Source: Trichuris trichiura (Eukaryota; Nematoda; Enoplea; Trichinellida; Trichuridae). Taken from it: a stretch of DNA of 64,000 bases. Of this stretch, positions 9,201 through 21,029 are shown one piece after another. The position numbers and the translations under genes were made by a program. The stretch spans positions 248,001 to 312,000 of the forward strand of contig JBAJFE010000048.1 of assembly GCA_037903355.1 (NCBI GenBank), written 5' to 3'. The notes beneath the pieces are model-generated. The model did no database searches, was not told the DNA's origin, and saw nothing but the letters and a program-made list of their open reading frames with translations. The stretch's first letter is position 1; each line of letters opens with the position of its first letter.

Positions 9201-10290
9201 GGGTCTTTTTTCGCCCCCCCCCCCAGTTTTGGCGGCAGCTTCAAAGGAGGTCAAGTGAGGATTATGGGAGATTATATGCAAAGACTTGCGTAATGAAACT
9301 ATCGGCTTAGTGCCGAAGATTTTCTGGCGGCAACGTCAAAGCGCAGAGTAATGGTTACTAAGGGAACAATGAAACGTATGCCGCTGGTTACGCTGCCTGT
9401 AACCATTCCACCCCAACGTCATAGCGTAGGCCTGCCGACCATCCTGTCCTGCCCAAGCCTAAACATGAGGTCTGTGTCATAGCTTAGATTTGGATGAGGG
9501 CAAAAAAGGGTGATCGTCAAGCTGTCTAATGAAAGCACAACAAATTACAGGCACATGGACGCACCAGTCTCCCTACGCCTACGCCGGTCTCCCTACCCCA
9601 GTGAACGGTACGCACTTTCTTTACTGTTATTTTGTCTACGCGCGTTACTATCATCAGAGCCAGTGCAGCAACAGTGGTGCATGCTGGCATTTGGTTCGCG
9701 ATTCGTAGAAAACGTGGAAGGTCGAAAGACACCGTGGACGCATTGCCTACGCCAGTTTCCCTGCCCCAGTAAACGGTACGCACTTTCTTTACTGTTATTT
9801 TGTCCATGCGCAATACTATCATCAGATTGACCACTTTAGCGTACTTTCATTTTACGTGTTGCTCAGACGTTGTCTCTCAGCCGCTCCAGCGTCGTAGAAA
9901 TGCAAGTTTCTTTCTGGCAAGCGTGCCCGTATGTTGTTGTGTCTTCATTAGACAGCATGACGATTACCCTTTCTTGCCCTCGTCCAAATCTAAGCCAAGA
10001 CACACACGTTATGCTTAGGCTTAGGCTTAGGCTGGGGCAGGACAGGATGGCTGGCAGACCTACAGTACAGCGCTGGAGTGGAATGGTTACACGCAGCGTC
10101 ACCAGCGGCAGACGCTTCATTGTTCTATTAGGAACTGTTACTCCGCTTTGTCGTTGCCGCCAGAAATTCTTCCGCGCTAATCTGATAATTTGATTACGCA
10201 AGCCATTGTAAACAGTCTCTTCTAATCTTTAATTGACCTCCTTTGAAGTTGTCGCTACTTTTTCCGGGGGGAACTATGTTGTCAAGACCC
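9201..10290. mobile_element. long-inverted-repeat element with TTAGGC repeats, copy 1
   Basis: It starts gggtctt and ends aagaccc. The arms (about 9201-9540 and 9920-10290) are inverted copies containing cttcaaaggaggtcaa, cattagacagcatgacgatt and gggcaggacaggatgg. The right arm holds three tandem TTAGGC units (10015-10032) and the left arm a single degenerate one (about 9458). The centre has a direct duplication of about 75 bp (9590-9665 and 9762-9836). A second near full-length copy is at 32099-33303, a short one at 21030-21240, and fragments at 33304 and 47590. Open frames in it are shadows of the repeat. No transposase or target duplication was identified, so the class is unknown. Confidence 0.7.
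10015..10032 (+). repeat. telomere-type repeat (TTAGGC)3
   Basis: Three perfect tandem TTAGGC units, the nematode telomere hexamer, embedded in the right arm of the inverted-repeat element. The same position in the second copy (33028-33045) also has three units. Confidence 0.85.
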
Positions 10291-12650
10291 GATTGTTGTT
10301 CTGAAGTTCAACTGTCCTTGCTTTCCCAGCGTTGTTTGGCGGATTATGAGGACTCTCAGGTAGCAACAGTTTATTGTGGAGTAATGTGACGATACAGTCA
10401 TTGGCCAGAAGCGCAAAATGAAGGCAATAGCCTCAATACTCTTTGCTGAGACCCGACGCATATATACAGCCTTCCATGACTTCTGTTTACGTTCCTACGG
10501 TCGTCAATACCTTGGGCTATCGCCTAATCTGTTTACTGAAAAGCAGGCCACTGGATCGGTGCTAATCCTGATCCTGACAGCCTTTGTACAGGCCGTCGAT
10601 ATCAGGTTCTCACATCGGTGCAGAGTCTGAACCGCCCATGTAGCAATTTGGGTCGCGCTTACCAGGGCGCTAATGCAGCTATCTCTGGCATATTTGGTAG
10701 GAGAGCACCAATATTGTTATCGCATTACGTTCATGATTCATAACTGGACGATAGGGCAACGGTTCTGGAAGGACAGACCGGTATTGCTAAGTTGAGTGCA
10801 CTGCAGTAGAGCCCAAGATGGCAACATTATCTATGTACATTTTCCTGGCAGGAAGAATTATTTTTATAAAGCTAAATACTGGTCGGCAGCTAGTTTGAAT
10901 AAGCAAATCCCACGGCACGTCGCTAAGTCAAACACTTCTCGCGCAAACGTTTTTGTCATAGGTAGAATCATCGCCCCACCTGTGCCTGACTGAAGAACGC
11001 GCATCAGATCAAAACGCCGTCGGTATTTGCTCTTGCGGGCTGGAAAACACTGGAAAAGTGCCTTATCCCAAATGCTTTCGGTCAGCAAAATCGTGGGACC
11101 TTGTCACTTAGCAGCCTTGCCGTTTGAAAAAATGTTCTTTATGTATTCAGTATGAACCTGAACGCGTACGGCTGCTAATTCGCAAAAGTCTTAGTTTAAA
11201 TCCTCATCATGGAGTACCTACGCACTGAATGTAAGCACAGTTATTCCGTTTATCCAACCGTTCTTCGTCCCATCGATGCTGACAGCAATTCTGCGGTTCG
11301 CACTTCTCCTTTTATAGTCCCAGCCAAGTGGTCAGGCGGGCTCGAGTAACTATTAGCCGGCTGCGCCTGTTTCCGACGCCAGCTAGAGAAAGTCATTTGC
11401 CATGGGGAGCATTGTACAATGCTATTTCAGCCAACAGCACCTGCATTGTTGCCGCCCATAGCCAATCCGTCGTAGCTAGGAGCAGATCTCCGGCATAAAA
11501 CGGCATGTCCCTTCCTGTCAAACATGCAACCTTGCGGTTCTATGCTTACTGGTGAAAACTGAAATCGTGTTTTGTGCTTATATTGTCCATACGTAGGCCT
11601 GACACAAACTGTAAACACTATATGTAGGTTCACGTAAGGACAGAACAGAATGGCTCACAAATTTATGAATAACAGTGGGCACAGTTAAGAGACATGATTC
11701 AAACCATATTACTCACAAAAAGTGCTATGATTTCAAAATAGCGCATAAATGAAACGCGTTATATAAGAACAATCTGCACAAAACTATATGCCTCCCTTGA
11801 ATATTGCACCTGCGAAAGATAAGACGAAGTATTAATAATAACGCAACCGCCTATATTTCTCTCTAACAATCTGCTTATGCATTCTCTGTTAAGTCATTTT
11901 GAAGTGTTAATTACTATCATCGTCCAAATTACACTAACCTAAATCTTACTTTGTTTTGTTACGCTGCCAGCACTCAAAAAGAGCCGCATTTGACGCTTGC
12001 GACATGGACCGGCCAAGGATTGAACCACAACCTACCTTCACCTCAACATTCTGCTGAGTCAACAACCAGGAACTTTCAAAGAGCAACCATGCGTGATTAC
12101 GTTCTGGCTCAGTTGGCTGACGTTCCTTCAGGAGCTTCAGTGAAGTCGCTACCTAGCACTTTAGCGCTTCTTGCAAAGTGAAGCAATTCTTCCTAAAATC
12201 AGCCTCCATTTTGTCGGTTTAGGTCATCGAAAGAACGTCTCAGCGTGTCTTGCTATGCCTCCTTTGGTGATGGTACGTCGCAGGTTAAGGAGGTGAGCAT
12301 CGAAACACAATCAACAGCTGCATGTACGGATTACTTTGACAGAAAGGAGATGATGCACTCAAAACCGACACTGAGTCAGATGACTCTGCTCTTCGCATGC
12401 CTCTGGGGTAAGAATAGATTAGTACATGCATTCTTTTTACTGCGGACCAAACGGTTATCAGGTGACGACAAATCGAAGTTTCCTGAATTTAAAAACTATC
12501 AACGGAATTCATATAATTCTTTGTCATGAATTTAAAAACTATCAACGGAATTCATATAATTCATATAATTCTATTCTTCTTTGTCATTTGGGAACTTTAC
12601 CGTACATGAACCAGCTTTCAGCTAGCGAGGAGTGACTCAAGTGATATATA
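10291..12650. other. 2.4-kb stretch without a supported gene
   Basis: Open frames up to about 76 codons (10418-10630, 11951-12181 on +; 11427-11633 on -) have no recognisable domain. The minus-strand 11427-11633 frame has protein-like composition but no splice or start context. A 43-bp tandem duplication (unit gaatttaaaaactatcaacg...) lies at 12486-12590. Confidence 0.35.
12486..12590. repeat. tandem duplication, about 43-bp unit
   Basis: Two adjacent copies of a unit starting gaatttaaaaactatcaacg and ending ctttgtcat; the second copy carries an extra internal attcatata repeat. A simple local duplication near the left end of the Tigger element. Confidence 0.75.
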
Positions 12651-13204
12651 CAGTTGAACCTCCTAAGTTGATCACCATTATGTGACAACCACTTCCTAAG
12701 TTGATTGAATTTTGACCAGTTGGTTTGCCCGCACGTTAATAAGCGCAAGGACAACACCTATACGTTGACCACTTCCTAAGTGGGTAGCTAACCGCTTTAG
12801 CCGTGACGTAGTATATGAACGCAATGCTAGTTCGCTCTCTGTAAGTTAATCGCCTCAGTTTGCTCTGTGTCAGTCGCTAGCAGCTGTTAACTGCCAGTGA
12901 TTCAATGTGCTATTACTCAACGTAGCGAAGTTTTTCATTACCGTGCATTGAAGATACCTGATAAAAGAACCGGTTTCGTCGCTTCGACGAAGCTTTTTTA
13001 TGCTTGGCGCAGCTTGTGTGTTTCCTCGTTTACACGATCACTCACCTGGGCGTCAACAGCATTCTCCCATGGCGCGAAATACGACGAATCGAGCCCAATG
13101 GTATTCATTCGCGTCGAGCTCAATTCTATTCATTCAATTTGCTGTAGCCATGCGGCAGGTGGTCTTAACGTGTCTTCGCGAGTACAGATAATCCAGGTTA
13201 CGCA

Positions 13205-14430
13205 GTAGTAGCTACCAAGCTGGTCGCAGTTTGTACTATCGCCGAACGGAAAGAATCGAGAGAGTTGGCGCTGAAGGAAACGGTGAATCTTATACATTTT
13301 TTCAAAACCAACAGTCAAAGGAAGACAGCGGGACGGTTTGCCAGCATGACTACCGTTAGTAACATTCAGAGACGTAAACGTGAGTACTTGGAAAGATATG
13401 ACAAGGAAAGCGAAGGCGCGCAGCGGATAAGGAGAACTTCGCTCGACCAAGTCAATGATACGTTACGTTATGTTGATTTAATGAGAGCACCTAATGCACG
13501 GATCTCTAGCCCAGTTATCCAGGAAGTTGCTAGAAGATTCGTCGTGGAATTCGCGTTGACAAGTTTCCAAGCATCAAGCGGTTAGCTTGAGAAGTTCAAG
13601 CTCCGTCATAAGATTTCTCAGAAAATCTTATGCGGCGAATCCAGCGAAGTTCCCGTTGAGGTCTTGGAAAATTTCAGCGAGAAGTTTCGTTATTTCACCA
13701 GTAGCTTCAAGGAAGAAGACACACTCAAAGCTGATGAATGCGGCTTGTTCTTCAAGGCTATGCCTGATAGAAGTCTTGTACTAAAAGGCGACAGAAGCAA
13801 AAGTGCGAAGCTCTCCAAGGAACGATTCAATGTGCTTCTTTGCTCTAGCGCAACTGGGGAGAAGTTGAAACCATTGGTCATTGGTAAATCAGCGAAACGT
13901 CACTCATGTAAGAACTTGAGGCCTGACGACCTTCCTGTCACTTGGAGGTCAAATAAATGCGCCTGGATGACAGCCGTCATATTCGAGGAGTGGGCAAGAA
14001 GTGTCGACCGACAGATGAAGAGAATGAAATGTTCCATCTTATTGGGTAGTAGACAACTGTCCGGGCCATCCCAGCGTGAGGCACCTCACAAACGTCACGT
14101 TTAAATTCCTGCTTCCAAACACATCCTCAAGCACACAACCTCTAGATCAAGGAATGATTAAGACACTTAAAGCGAAATACAGGGCCCAGCTTCTGCAGCA
14201 GGTCATTAGCAAAGCAGAAGTCACCAGCTCATCTGTGGGAGCGACTTCGACTGCTATGTTCATTAATGTTTTGGACGCCGTACTTTGGATCAGCTCTTCC
14301 TGGAATAAGGTTCAACTGGAGGCAGTAAGGAAGTGCTTAAGGAGAGTTGTATTCGTCAGAGACCAAGAGGATGATGTAAAGTTTCGACCTGATAATCCGA
14401 CTCGCAAGGCAGATATTGAAAATTTCGTTG
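13205..14430 (+). pseudogene. Tigger transposase, N-terminal and DDE portion (broken)
   Basis: The order is that of pogo/Tigger transposases: a helix-turn-helix region around 13265-13420, a CENP-B-like domain (PVIQEVARRFVVEFAL near 13510-13560), a TAG stop where the family normally has W in GWLEKFK (13583-13585), then the DDE domain. The first acidic motif is ADECGLFFK (near 13731). VDNCPGHPSV (near 14052) contains the second D but needs a frameshift. QPLDQGMIKTLK (near 14140) holds the third. The part after the frameshift continues in frame to the hAT insertion at 14431. At least one nonsense and one frameshift make it inactive. Confidence 0.85.
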
Positions 14431-14639
14431 CTATAGGTCAGTGATTCCCAACGGGGTCCCCTGGCCCCCCCTGGGGGCCCAAGGAGAGTCGAAAGGGGTT
14501 CTGAATGCTAAGAGAGCTCTTCGGAGTCCTAGCTTGTGCCTGTACATTTTTTCTAATGTAACTTTTCTCGTGAAAACAGAGAGTAGGCAATTTCTCGATA
14601 TCACGGAGCATAGAGAAAGGAACTTGCCATCAGCGTAGC

Positions 14640-15520
14640 GTGGCGCTCCTAAATCAATAGAACCCTGCTGCGTTCAAGCTAAGTCACTGACAATTCGCAG
14701 AAACTCGCTGGATACTGAATGAGGCTGCGGAATTCCTCCCTTTGGTGACGACTCGAAGTCATTCGGAAGAACTGTACGTTTGTTGCATTCAGTAGCCGTT
14801 GGGATGCTTGACGTCGTGTCCTCAGGGAACGTCATGAACAGAGAACTGTGAAGGTCACATGGAATTCTTTCTTTGCCACCAGGCAACGTGGTTCTTTCTT
14901 TTCTCTTGCGCAGTTCCTGTCATAGGCGCGGAGTTTTATGTCTTCACTGTCGATGCGCTGTTCCAAGTCAGTTAGTTCAAAAATTCAGCATTTGTTCTTC
15001 ACAAGTTTTCGTGAACCTCATCAAAGGTCAAATCTTTACGGGAAGGAGACAAAGGTAACTGTTACATAGTTTCTGTTTAATCTTTCATTTCATCAGTAAT
15101 GTGTCACCGTTTGTAGATTAATGGGTTCTAATAGGTCTTAAGGAAGTCTATGAGCTGAAGAAGCCATGTCTTATTTGACTTAAAACTTGGAAAAGAGGGA
15201 AAGAAAAAGGAAGGACAGGGAGAGACTAAAGAACCGTATATACAACAGCTTGGCACTAAGCCTAGGGTGCTTACAAATGCTATTGGCTATGAGGACGCAA
15301 CTTCGTTCTCGGGCTCAACGAGGAAACAGATTCTGAGAATGAGGACGTAGACCTTCCAAATTTAGCAAGAAATAAAAACCATCGCAGATTCAGTTTTTGT
15401 TACATACTGAGGCAGGACGCATATAAGTCTTTATAATTTATCTCAGTGAGCTTTTAGTTTTCCAAATCCAGCGCAACGCTTTGTATCTCTGAAGGTGTTA
15501 ATGACAAGCATGTTTATCCA
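14640..15520. other. 5' non-coding part of the hAT element
   Basis: Between the hAT left end and the start of its transposase. Only short, domain-free open frames; I see no further inserted element. Confidence 0.4.
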
Positions 15521-15522
15521 AG

Positions 15523-17199
15523 ATGGCCGCACCGAAAAAGAAATGTAGGCAATATAGCGCCGAGTATTTAAAATAAAGATTTATATAATCACCCTTGAAC
15601 CCTCAGCAACCGCTGTGCCTCATCTGTGAGAAGGTTTTTGGCCAACGAAATCATGAAACGGTCAAAATTAATAAAACATAATGCACGGCGACAAAGCCGG
15701 CAAAGATCTTTCACATTTTGATTCTCTACGGGACAGCTTTAAAAAACGGCCGACGTTATCAGGCATTTTTTCGTCTGCATCGGGTCAAAATAGCGATGGT
15801 TTGCGTGCTTCCTAAAACCTCGCTTTAATGATTGCTAAATCTGGGAAACCGCAAACCATTGGTGAACACCTGTTACTTCCCGCCGTGAGTAAGGTGCTAC
15901 GTACTATGCTGCACATGCCAGCGACAAACATAACCAAGAAAATCCCATTGAGCAATAATACGGTGCAACGACGAATTGATGAAATGAGTGATGATGTAGA
16001 GAACACGCTGTGTGAATTTTTGAAAACGGCGCAAATTTCACTACAGCTGGACGAGTCCGTTTTGCCGCAGAATGAGGTATTGTTGCTTGCGTACGTACGG
16101 TTTACAAAAGAGGAAAAGCTAGAACAGGAACTACTGTTTGCTAAAGAAACGACAGCTGATACGGAAGGAGAATTTATATTTTGCATTGTACAGGGTTTCT
16201 TTCAAGAGAAAGAAATTCTGGTAACAAATATAATGTCAGTTGCGATGGATGGTGCTCCTTCAACGGTAGAATGCCATCGGGGTTTTATATTTTACCTCAA
16301 ACGCTCGGTTCCAAACGTTTTGGCAATGCATTGCGTAATACACCGACAACACCTGGTTGCAAAACGGCTAAGTGCTCGTCCATATCGATCCTTGCAATAC
16401 GTTATCCTAGCGATCAACAAAATTAAGAAAAAAACCATTAAAAGACAGATTATTCAGCCAGTTATACAACGAAGATGGTGAACAGTTCACGCGTTTGCTT
16501 CTCCACACGGATGCTGGATGGCTGTCAAGGGGTGTATGCTTGAACCGTTTCTATCAGCTTTTTCAAACGCTTCTGCCGTTCTTTGAAAGCGATGAAGTCG
16601 AGCACAGGAACAACTTGAAGAAGCACAAGGACAACATCGCTTATCTGTCAGACCTTTATTTTAAATTTAACGAAACGGATCCCCAGTTGCAAGACGATCT
16701 GAATTTGACCAAGACCAAGAATGTTCTTTCAGCTTTCGTCTCCAAGCTCTTGCTTTTTAAGCACAGCTTGGCCCGTGGAGAGTTTTATCCGTTCCCTAAT
16801 CCTGGCGAGCTGAAGAAGACGCGCAGAATGCCTGACGACGATGTCTACGTTTACTGCGACCACTTGAGTATGCTGCACAAGAAAATGCATGAAAGATACG
16901 AGGACATCTTGACAATGAGAATACCAGTCTGGATTTTGAATCCATGTTCAAACATTTACGAAACAGAGACATTTTTGCAAGAAGAGCTAATTGAATTGCA
17001 AGCCAATGAAGAACTGAAGCCTAAGTTTACGAGTGGCAACAGTCATTTCTGGTTGCAGCATCAAATTGCGGCACTTTACTCTGAATTATGAAAGGTCGTT
17101 AAAAAATTCCTCGTGCCGTTTCCTTCCTCTTATTTGGTTGAACATGGGTTCAGTGTCGCAACAGATCTTTTGGTTAAAAAAGAAACAGGCTACAAATAG
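15523..17199 (+). pseudogene. hAT transposase, ZBED5/SCAND3-like, broken
   Basis: The start MAAPKKKCRQYSAEYLK (15523) is nearly the same as the start of the minus-strand copy at 25001. A degenerate BED-type finger follows (PLCLICEKVF, about 15612). The core frame 15828-16430 has KSGKPQTIGEHLLLP, VQRRIDEMSDDVE, LQLDESVLP, VAMDGAPSTVECHRGF and CVIHRQHLVAKRL, as in ZBED5/SCAND3-type hATs. A frameshift near 16480 leads to GWLSRGVCLNRFYQLF and the mostly helical region to 17091. Another shift reaches the C-terminal dimerisation motif FLVPFPSSYLVEHGFSVATD (about 17102-17165). Stops in the finger region and two frameshifts disable it. Confidence 0.85.
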
Positions 17200-17596
17200 T
17201 GCAGCGTGGAGACTTAAGATTGCTGCTAACGAATATTGAATCTGACGTAGAAAAATTGGTATTAGGGCATCAGCCTCAGCCATCACACTGACTTGCCAAC
17301 ATAGCCAACTTTTACTGCTTGTCAAAGTCAAATAGTAAACTTGAATACAATGTTGCAGAGTTTGGAGAACCGACGTCTAGCATGATTAACGTTTAATACT
17401 GTTGTTGTTAACAAGGCGACAAGTACAGCAAAAAACAGACGTAAAATTTGACCGTATGCGTCAAAAGCGAGTTTAAGTTTCTAACAAACCACTTTTATAC
17501 CCTGCCACCGAAGAGTTAAATGCCAGTTAGCCACAAGAGGAACATAGCGGTTTATTCTCGTTGTAAATAAGAGAACGTAGCAGTACCCAAACGATC

Positions 17597-17742
17597 AGGG
17601 CTTTCAGAACTCAACTAGTTCCGTCGTCAGCGATAGGGCACAAGCCCTGGGCGAAAGGGAGCGTTCATCTGGTTTCGTCGTTAGCAACAAGCCTTGTGCC
17701 CTGTTGCTGACGACGGAACAACTTGAGTTCTGACAGCTCCTA
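17597..17742. repeat. hairpin with two divergent, decayed hammerhead motifs
   Basis: The left arm (17597-17650) and right arm (17690-17745) are inverted. Minus strand at 17635-17597: CTGACGA, stem II GGAAC/GTTCT, GAAA, then AGCC (stem III U lost). Plus strand at 17705-17740: CTGACGA, GGAAC/GTTCT, GACA in place of GAAA, then AGCT. Each has one core change, so cleavage is doubtful. It sits in the 3' region of the hAT, so it is a third nesting level or an old passenger. Confidence 0.6.
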
Positions 17743-17751
17743 TGGTTTGTA

Positions 17752-18290
17752 TGCTCTCACGTTTTTTTCCTTACGAAGGGAATAAACAGCTCTTTTTTCT
17801 TGTGATAAAATTGCTGGCCCATAATAAGACGTTCCGTCTTCGTACCAGGTAGTCTTTGCAAACCTTGACTGCAAATCCAATAAATCTTAACAGGAAACTT
17901 TTGTGATACAGGCCCATTTTCAAGAAGAAAGTTTGGCAGCTGAGTACGGAAGAAGTTTCGACCAATTCTATATGACTAAGGAACCTTTTTGACCTACCTT
18001 CATTCACTCATCAAAGAAGCGCAGTTACAGGTCGTCTGAAATACTTAGACCGCGTGACTGAAAAGCATTAAACATATGTCAAAAATTAGATTTGGATTCG
18101 TTACTGTCTTTTCCATATGGCACAGATCGATACGAACATTGAATTTTTATACTGAAAAGTTTTAAAATGCGGATTAAAAGTTCGTTGTTAGCGTCGGTTT
18201 TTACCAGATAGAAAAGACAACAGCAAATTCATTGTTGAAATCTTCGGCAAACTGTGTACAGGTACTCTAATAAACGCGAAAGAACCTCAA
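17752..18290. other. 3' non-coding part of the hAT element
   Basis: AT-rich, no recognisable coding segment; it ends in the C/G-rich subterminal block (about 18310-18375, gggccctg and gggcccctgg) that mirrors the left subterminal block at 14454-14480. Confidence 0.4.
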
Positions 18291-18393
18291 GCGAGAAAAG
18301 GGAAGAGCAGAACCACGCAAGAACGGGAGGGGGCCCTGAGGAGATGTGCGTCTCGAAATGGGCCCCTGGCGCGGAAAAGGTTGGGAATCATTG

Positions 18394-18725
18394 CTATAGA
18401 TGACGAGGAGGCCACTTCTACCGAACCCAACTCACAAACAGTTTTCCAATCTATACTTGCTGAAGCGGGAATGAGCGTAGAAGCAAGTAGCGCAGGAGAT
18501 GACGCAGAGGAGGAAAGTGACAATGAGACAAAAATGGTACAAAAGCTGAAGGAAGAGGACGTCAAGCGCATGTTAGCGCAACTGAAGTGCTTTGCTGCTG
18601 AAGGTTGCCCGGAGATGCTGAGCGGGATAGCCAGCGCGGAAGCCGCTCTTATCGCTTATGTTTGTAGTATGCACAAGCACCAGACTAGAATTGACACCTT
18701 TTTCAGCAAGCTCTGTAGCCCCTAA
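18394..18725 (+). pseudogene. Tigger transposase, C-terminal portion after the hAT
   Basis: It continues the frame that ends ADIENFVAIG at 14430. After the hAT duplication the frame reads DDEEATSTEPNSQ, then an acidic linker (SSAGDDAEEESDNET) and ends CSMHKHQTRIDTFFSKLCSP before TAA. The acidic tail and the ...QTRIDTFF ending match the C terminus of Tigger-family proteins. No stop inside this part. Confidence 0.8.
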
Positions 18726-18939
18726 AAAACTTATGCATGATTTTACAACGTTATTTTTGTGCACCTCATCATTTATCAAACTTCCAATAGATGCTGTGCA
18801 ACAGAATAAAACGCGTACGAATACTAATTTTTCAGCCGAGCCACTTATTACCCACAGCCTCCCTATGCTGACCACCTCATTATGTTGACCAGCTCTCCCA
18901 ATCTCTTGGGTGGTGAAGTTACGGAGGTTCAACTGTAGT

Positions 18940-21029
18940 TGGGCGCTGCATTGGGAAGCATGTTCCGCAATGGCCGATGCCTTGATTGCTTCGTCTTTCA
19001 CTGTTTGAGATTCTGTTGAATAATGTCGCTAATTACGTAGTACTTTATTATTATTCTATTTTTAAGCTCATTTCGTTATTAGTAGACGTGGTAATTAAAG
19101 GCTAGCGGATAATGAGTTCTACAGCCAGATAGAAACGCCTGATTTGCGTTCGTCCGTCTGTTTTAATTCAGTTTTATCAACGGTGGCAAAACAAATGCGT
19201 AACAATACTGTTATCAATATTCAACAGTTGCCCCGTCACGATGAAGATGAGGAAGTTTGAGAATTTAAAAAAATTTGCTGAAGTTCCAGGCAAAACAAGG
19301 ATTTAATTACACCAGAAGATGATGATGAAATGGAAGAAGAAACTCTAACCAGTGCAAAGTCGAAAAGTCCTGAGGAACTTTTATCGCTAACCCGTTCGTC
19401 TTATGGAGATCAGTTGGGGCAGAAGAAGTTTACTATGCCGGATTTAAATTCTCCATCTGAATGGCCTACCAAAGTGCGTAGTAACATGACGTTTATGCTG
19501 GAAGGAAGTTCATTGAAAGTATGCACCTCAGCTTGTTTTGCTCTTCGAAAATTATAGCACTGGCATTGTTTAAGCATGATAACAGGGCAAGGTCGAATTC
19601 AAGTTGGACTTGCCACACTTACCCAGCGAAGTATTACTTTTCGCAAGACATGAAAGTATTCGAACGTGTCACTGTAACCTTCGCTAAGAAAGAGTTGGCT
19701 AGCGCTCGTCTCTTAAGCCTTGACAAAAAACACCAGGATGGACCTCTGAGCACTACGACTATAAAGCCATTTATCGCCTTCAACACAAATGAATTAGACT
19801 CAAGGAAAAAAGAAACGCTCAAAAAACCTGAGCAACGAGAGAAAGAGATCGACTTAAACTGCGTGTATAAAGTGACGCGGACGTACTGCTTTTGGAAAAC
19901 ATGCACGTCGTTCCACTGCATCTGCACAAAAATTGAGCCATGCAAAACAAATAGAAAGAAACAAGAAACTTGTTTTGTAATACAGTATGTTTGGCGGAAC
20001 GCCAAAGAAAACGATATTTTAAAAGTGGAACAAGAAATCAAACGGAAGGAACAAAGTTGCATTCCAGATTTCTTATCCGTCGTCAGCAAAACTGATTCAT
20101 AAAACTAGATGGCAGGTGCGTATGCAAATACTTTCAATTGCTTTAAGTATAGCCCTTTGACCGACACAGAAGAGGAAACAAGTAGGCCTTATTTCACTGA
20201 AAGAGACATTTGCTTTTCGTCTGCTTCAGGTAACGAAAATGTCGTCGTATTAATTTAACTGACGCTTTGCAGGTTACTGGAATATCAAGAACTCCATCCT
20301 CCATCGTTCAAAAGCAGGAAAAAAGGTGGTATCGCACAACCAATTAGATGAGCAAGAAGCGTTATTAAGAATTCCTACTTTTGAGTATGCTGCGTTTTAC
20401 TGTTACCTGTGTAATTACGGAGTTTTTGCACGTACGCCTCATCGTTGATACAGAAAAGACTTATTATCTAGGTTTTCAATTAATCAGATGACCCTGAACC
20501 CCGAAGCTTTAAATTCTCGGGGAAATAAAAAGAATAGAGCCTTCACTTGATTTGTCTACGATTTTCCTGTGTCCTTGTAAGTGAACAGTTGCAACTCAAC
20601 TGATCAAAATCTTTACCGACGAATAGATGCAACGTTACTAGGAAAAAACGCGGAAGGACAACATTGCTACTTTTTGAAACTTTCCAAACGCTCTAGTTCG
20701 GCCGCATACTGGTGTTTACTTCTGTAAGGGTGCATACACGTAGCCAGTCCTCGTTAAAGTCGTCCGAAGCTTTCCGGGCTAAATCAAATCCGTTATGCAG
20801 GGCGTGAACTTGTATTTAACCTGCACGTTTAGTCCAGTACTTTTTGAATGATCTCTTGATTACATGTTATACATAATAGCTTTTCAATGCCTTATATTGC
20901 GACGTTCATACATGGCATAATGATAGCAAGAAGTCTGTTTATCTTCGCTACAACGCCGGCTGCCATAGACCTATTTCATACAGAAGACAGACAAAACATG
21001 TTCTTCTTTCTTTGAACACATGAAGGTTG
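18940..21029. other. stretch with weak coding candidates
   Basis: Apart from the candidate exon at 19316-19520, a 193-codon open frame on + (19521-20102) overlaps a 151-codon frame on - (19634-20089). Neither has a recognisable domain; the plus-strand one is lysine-rich with a helical KPEQREKEIDL segment. No repeats shared with the rest of the window. Confidence 0.35.
19316..19520 (+). CDS. candidate exon, unknown acidic protein
   Basis: Acceptor-like ttaattacaccag (ending about 19315) is followed by an acidic start (EDDDEMEEE), then SKSPEELLSLTRSSYGDQ and MPDLNSPSEWPTKV. A possible donor gtatgc follows TTGAAA near 19518. Composition is protein-like, but no domain is recognised and no partner exon is located. 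Confidence 0.3.

Larger units (their letters stand above)
14439..18393 (+). mobile_element. ZBED-type hAT transposon inserted in the Tigger gene
   Basis: The termini cagtgattcccaac (14439) and gttgggaatcattg (to 18393) are inverted repeats with one mismatch. The 8-bp duplications ctataggt (14431-14438) and ctatagat (18394-18401) differ at one base. Both sides continue the Tigger reading frame, so the insertion is precise. The element encodes a hAT transposase remnant (15523-17199) and has a hammerhead hairpin in its 3' region. Confidence 0.9.
12651..18935 (+). mobile_element. pogo/Tigger DNA transposon split by a hAT insertion
   Basis: The left end cagttgaacctcctaagttg (12651) and the right end ...acggaggttcaactg (to 18935) are inverted repeats, each flanked by TA (12649-12650 and 18936-18937). 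Both termini contain repeated tgacca(c)ctcc motifs typical of Tigger ends. The transposase reads rightward and is interrupted by a 3955-bp hAT at 14439-18393. Without that insert the element would be about 2.3 kb, a normal Tigger length. Confidence 0.88.

Noticed and set aside
9510..10201. Several 100-codon open frames on both strands
   Set aside because: They coincide with inverted and direct repeats of the TTAGGC element; no domain, and the frames mirror each other.
19634..20089. 151-codon minus-strand open frame
   Set aside because: Overlaps a longer plus-strand frame, no domain, Phe/Ser/Cys-rich as expected of the antisense of a Lys/Glu-rich stretch.
20065..20105. Minus-strand CTGACGACGGATAAGAAATC as a hammerhead
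   Set aside because: No stem II pairing and no palindrome or tail around it.
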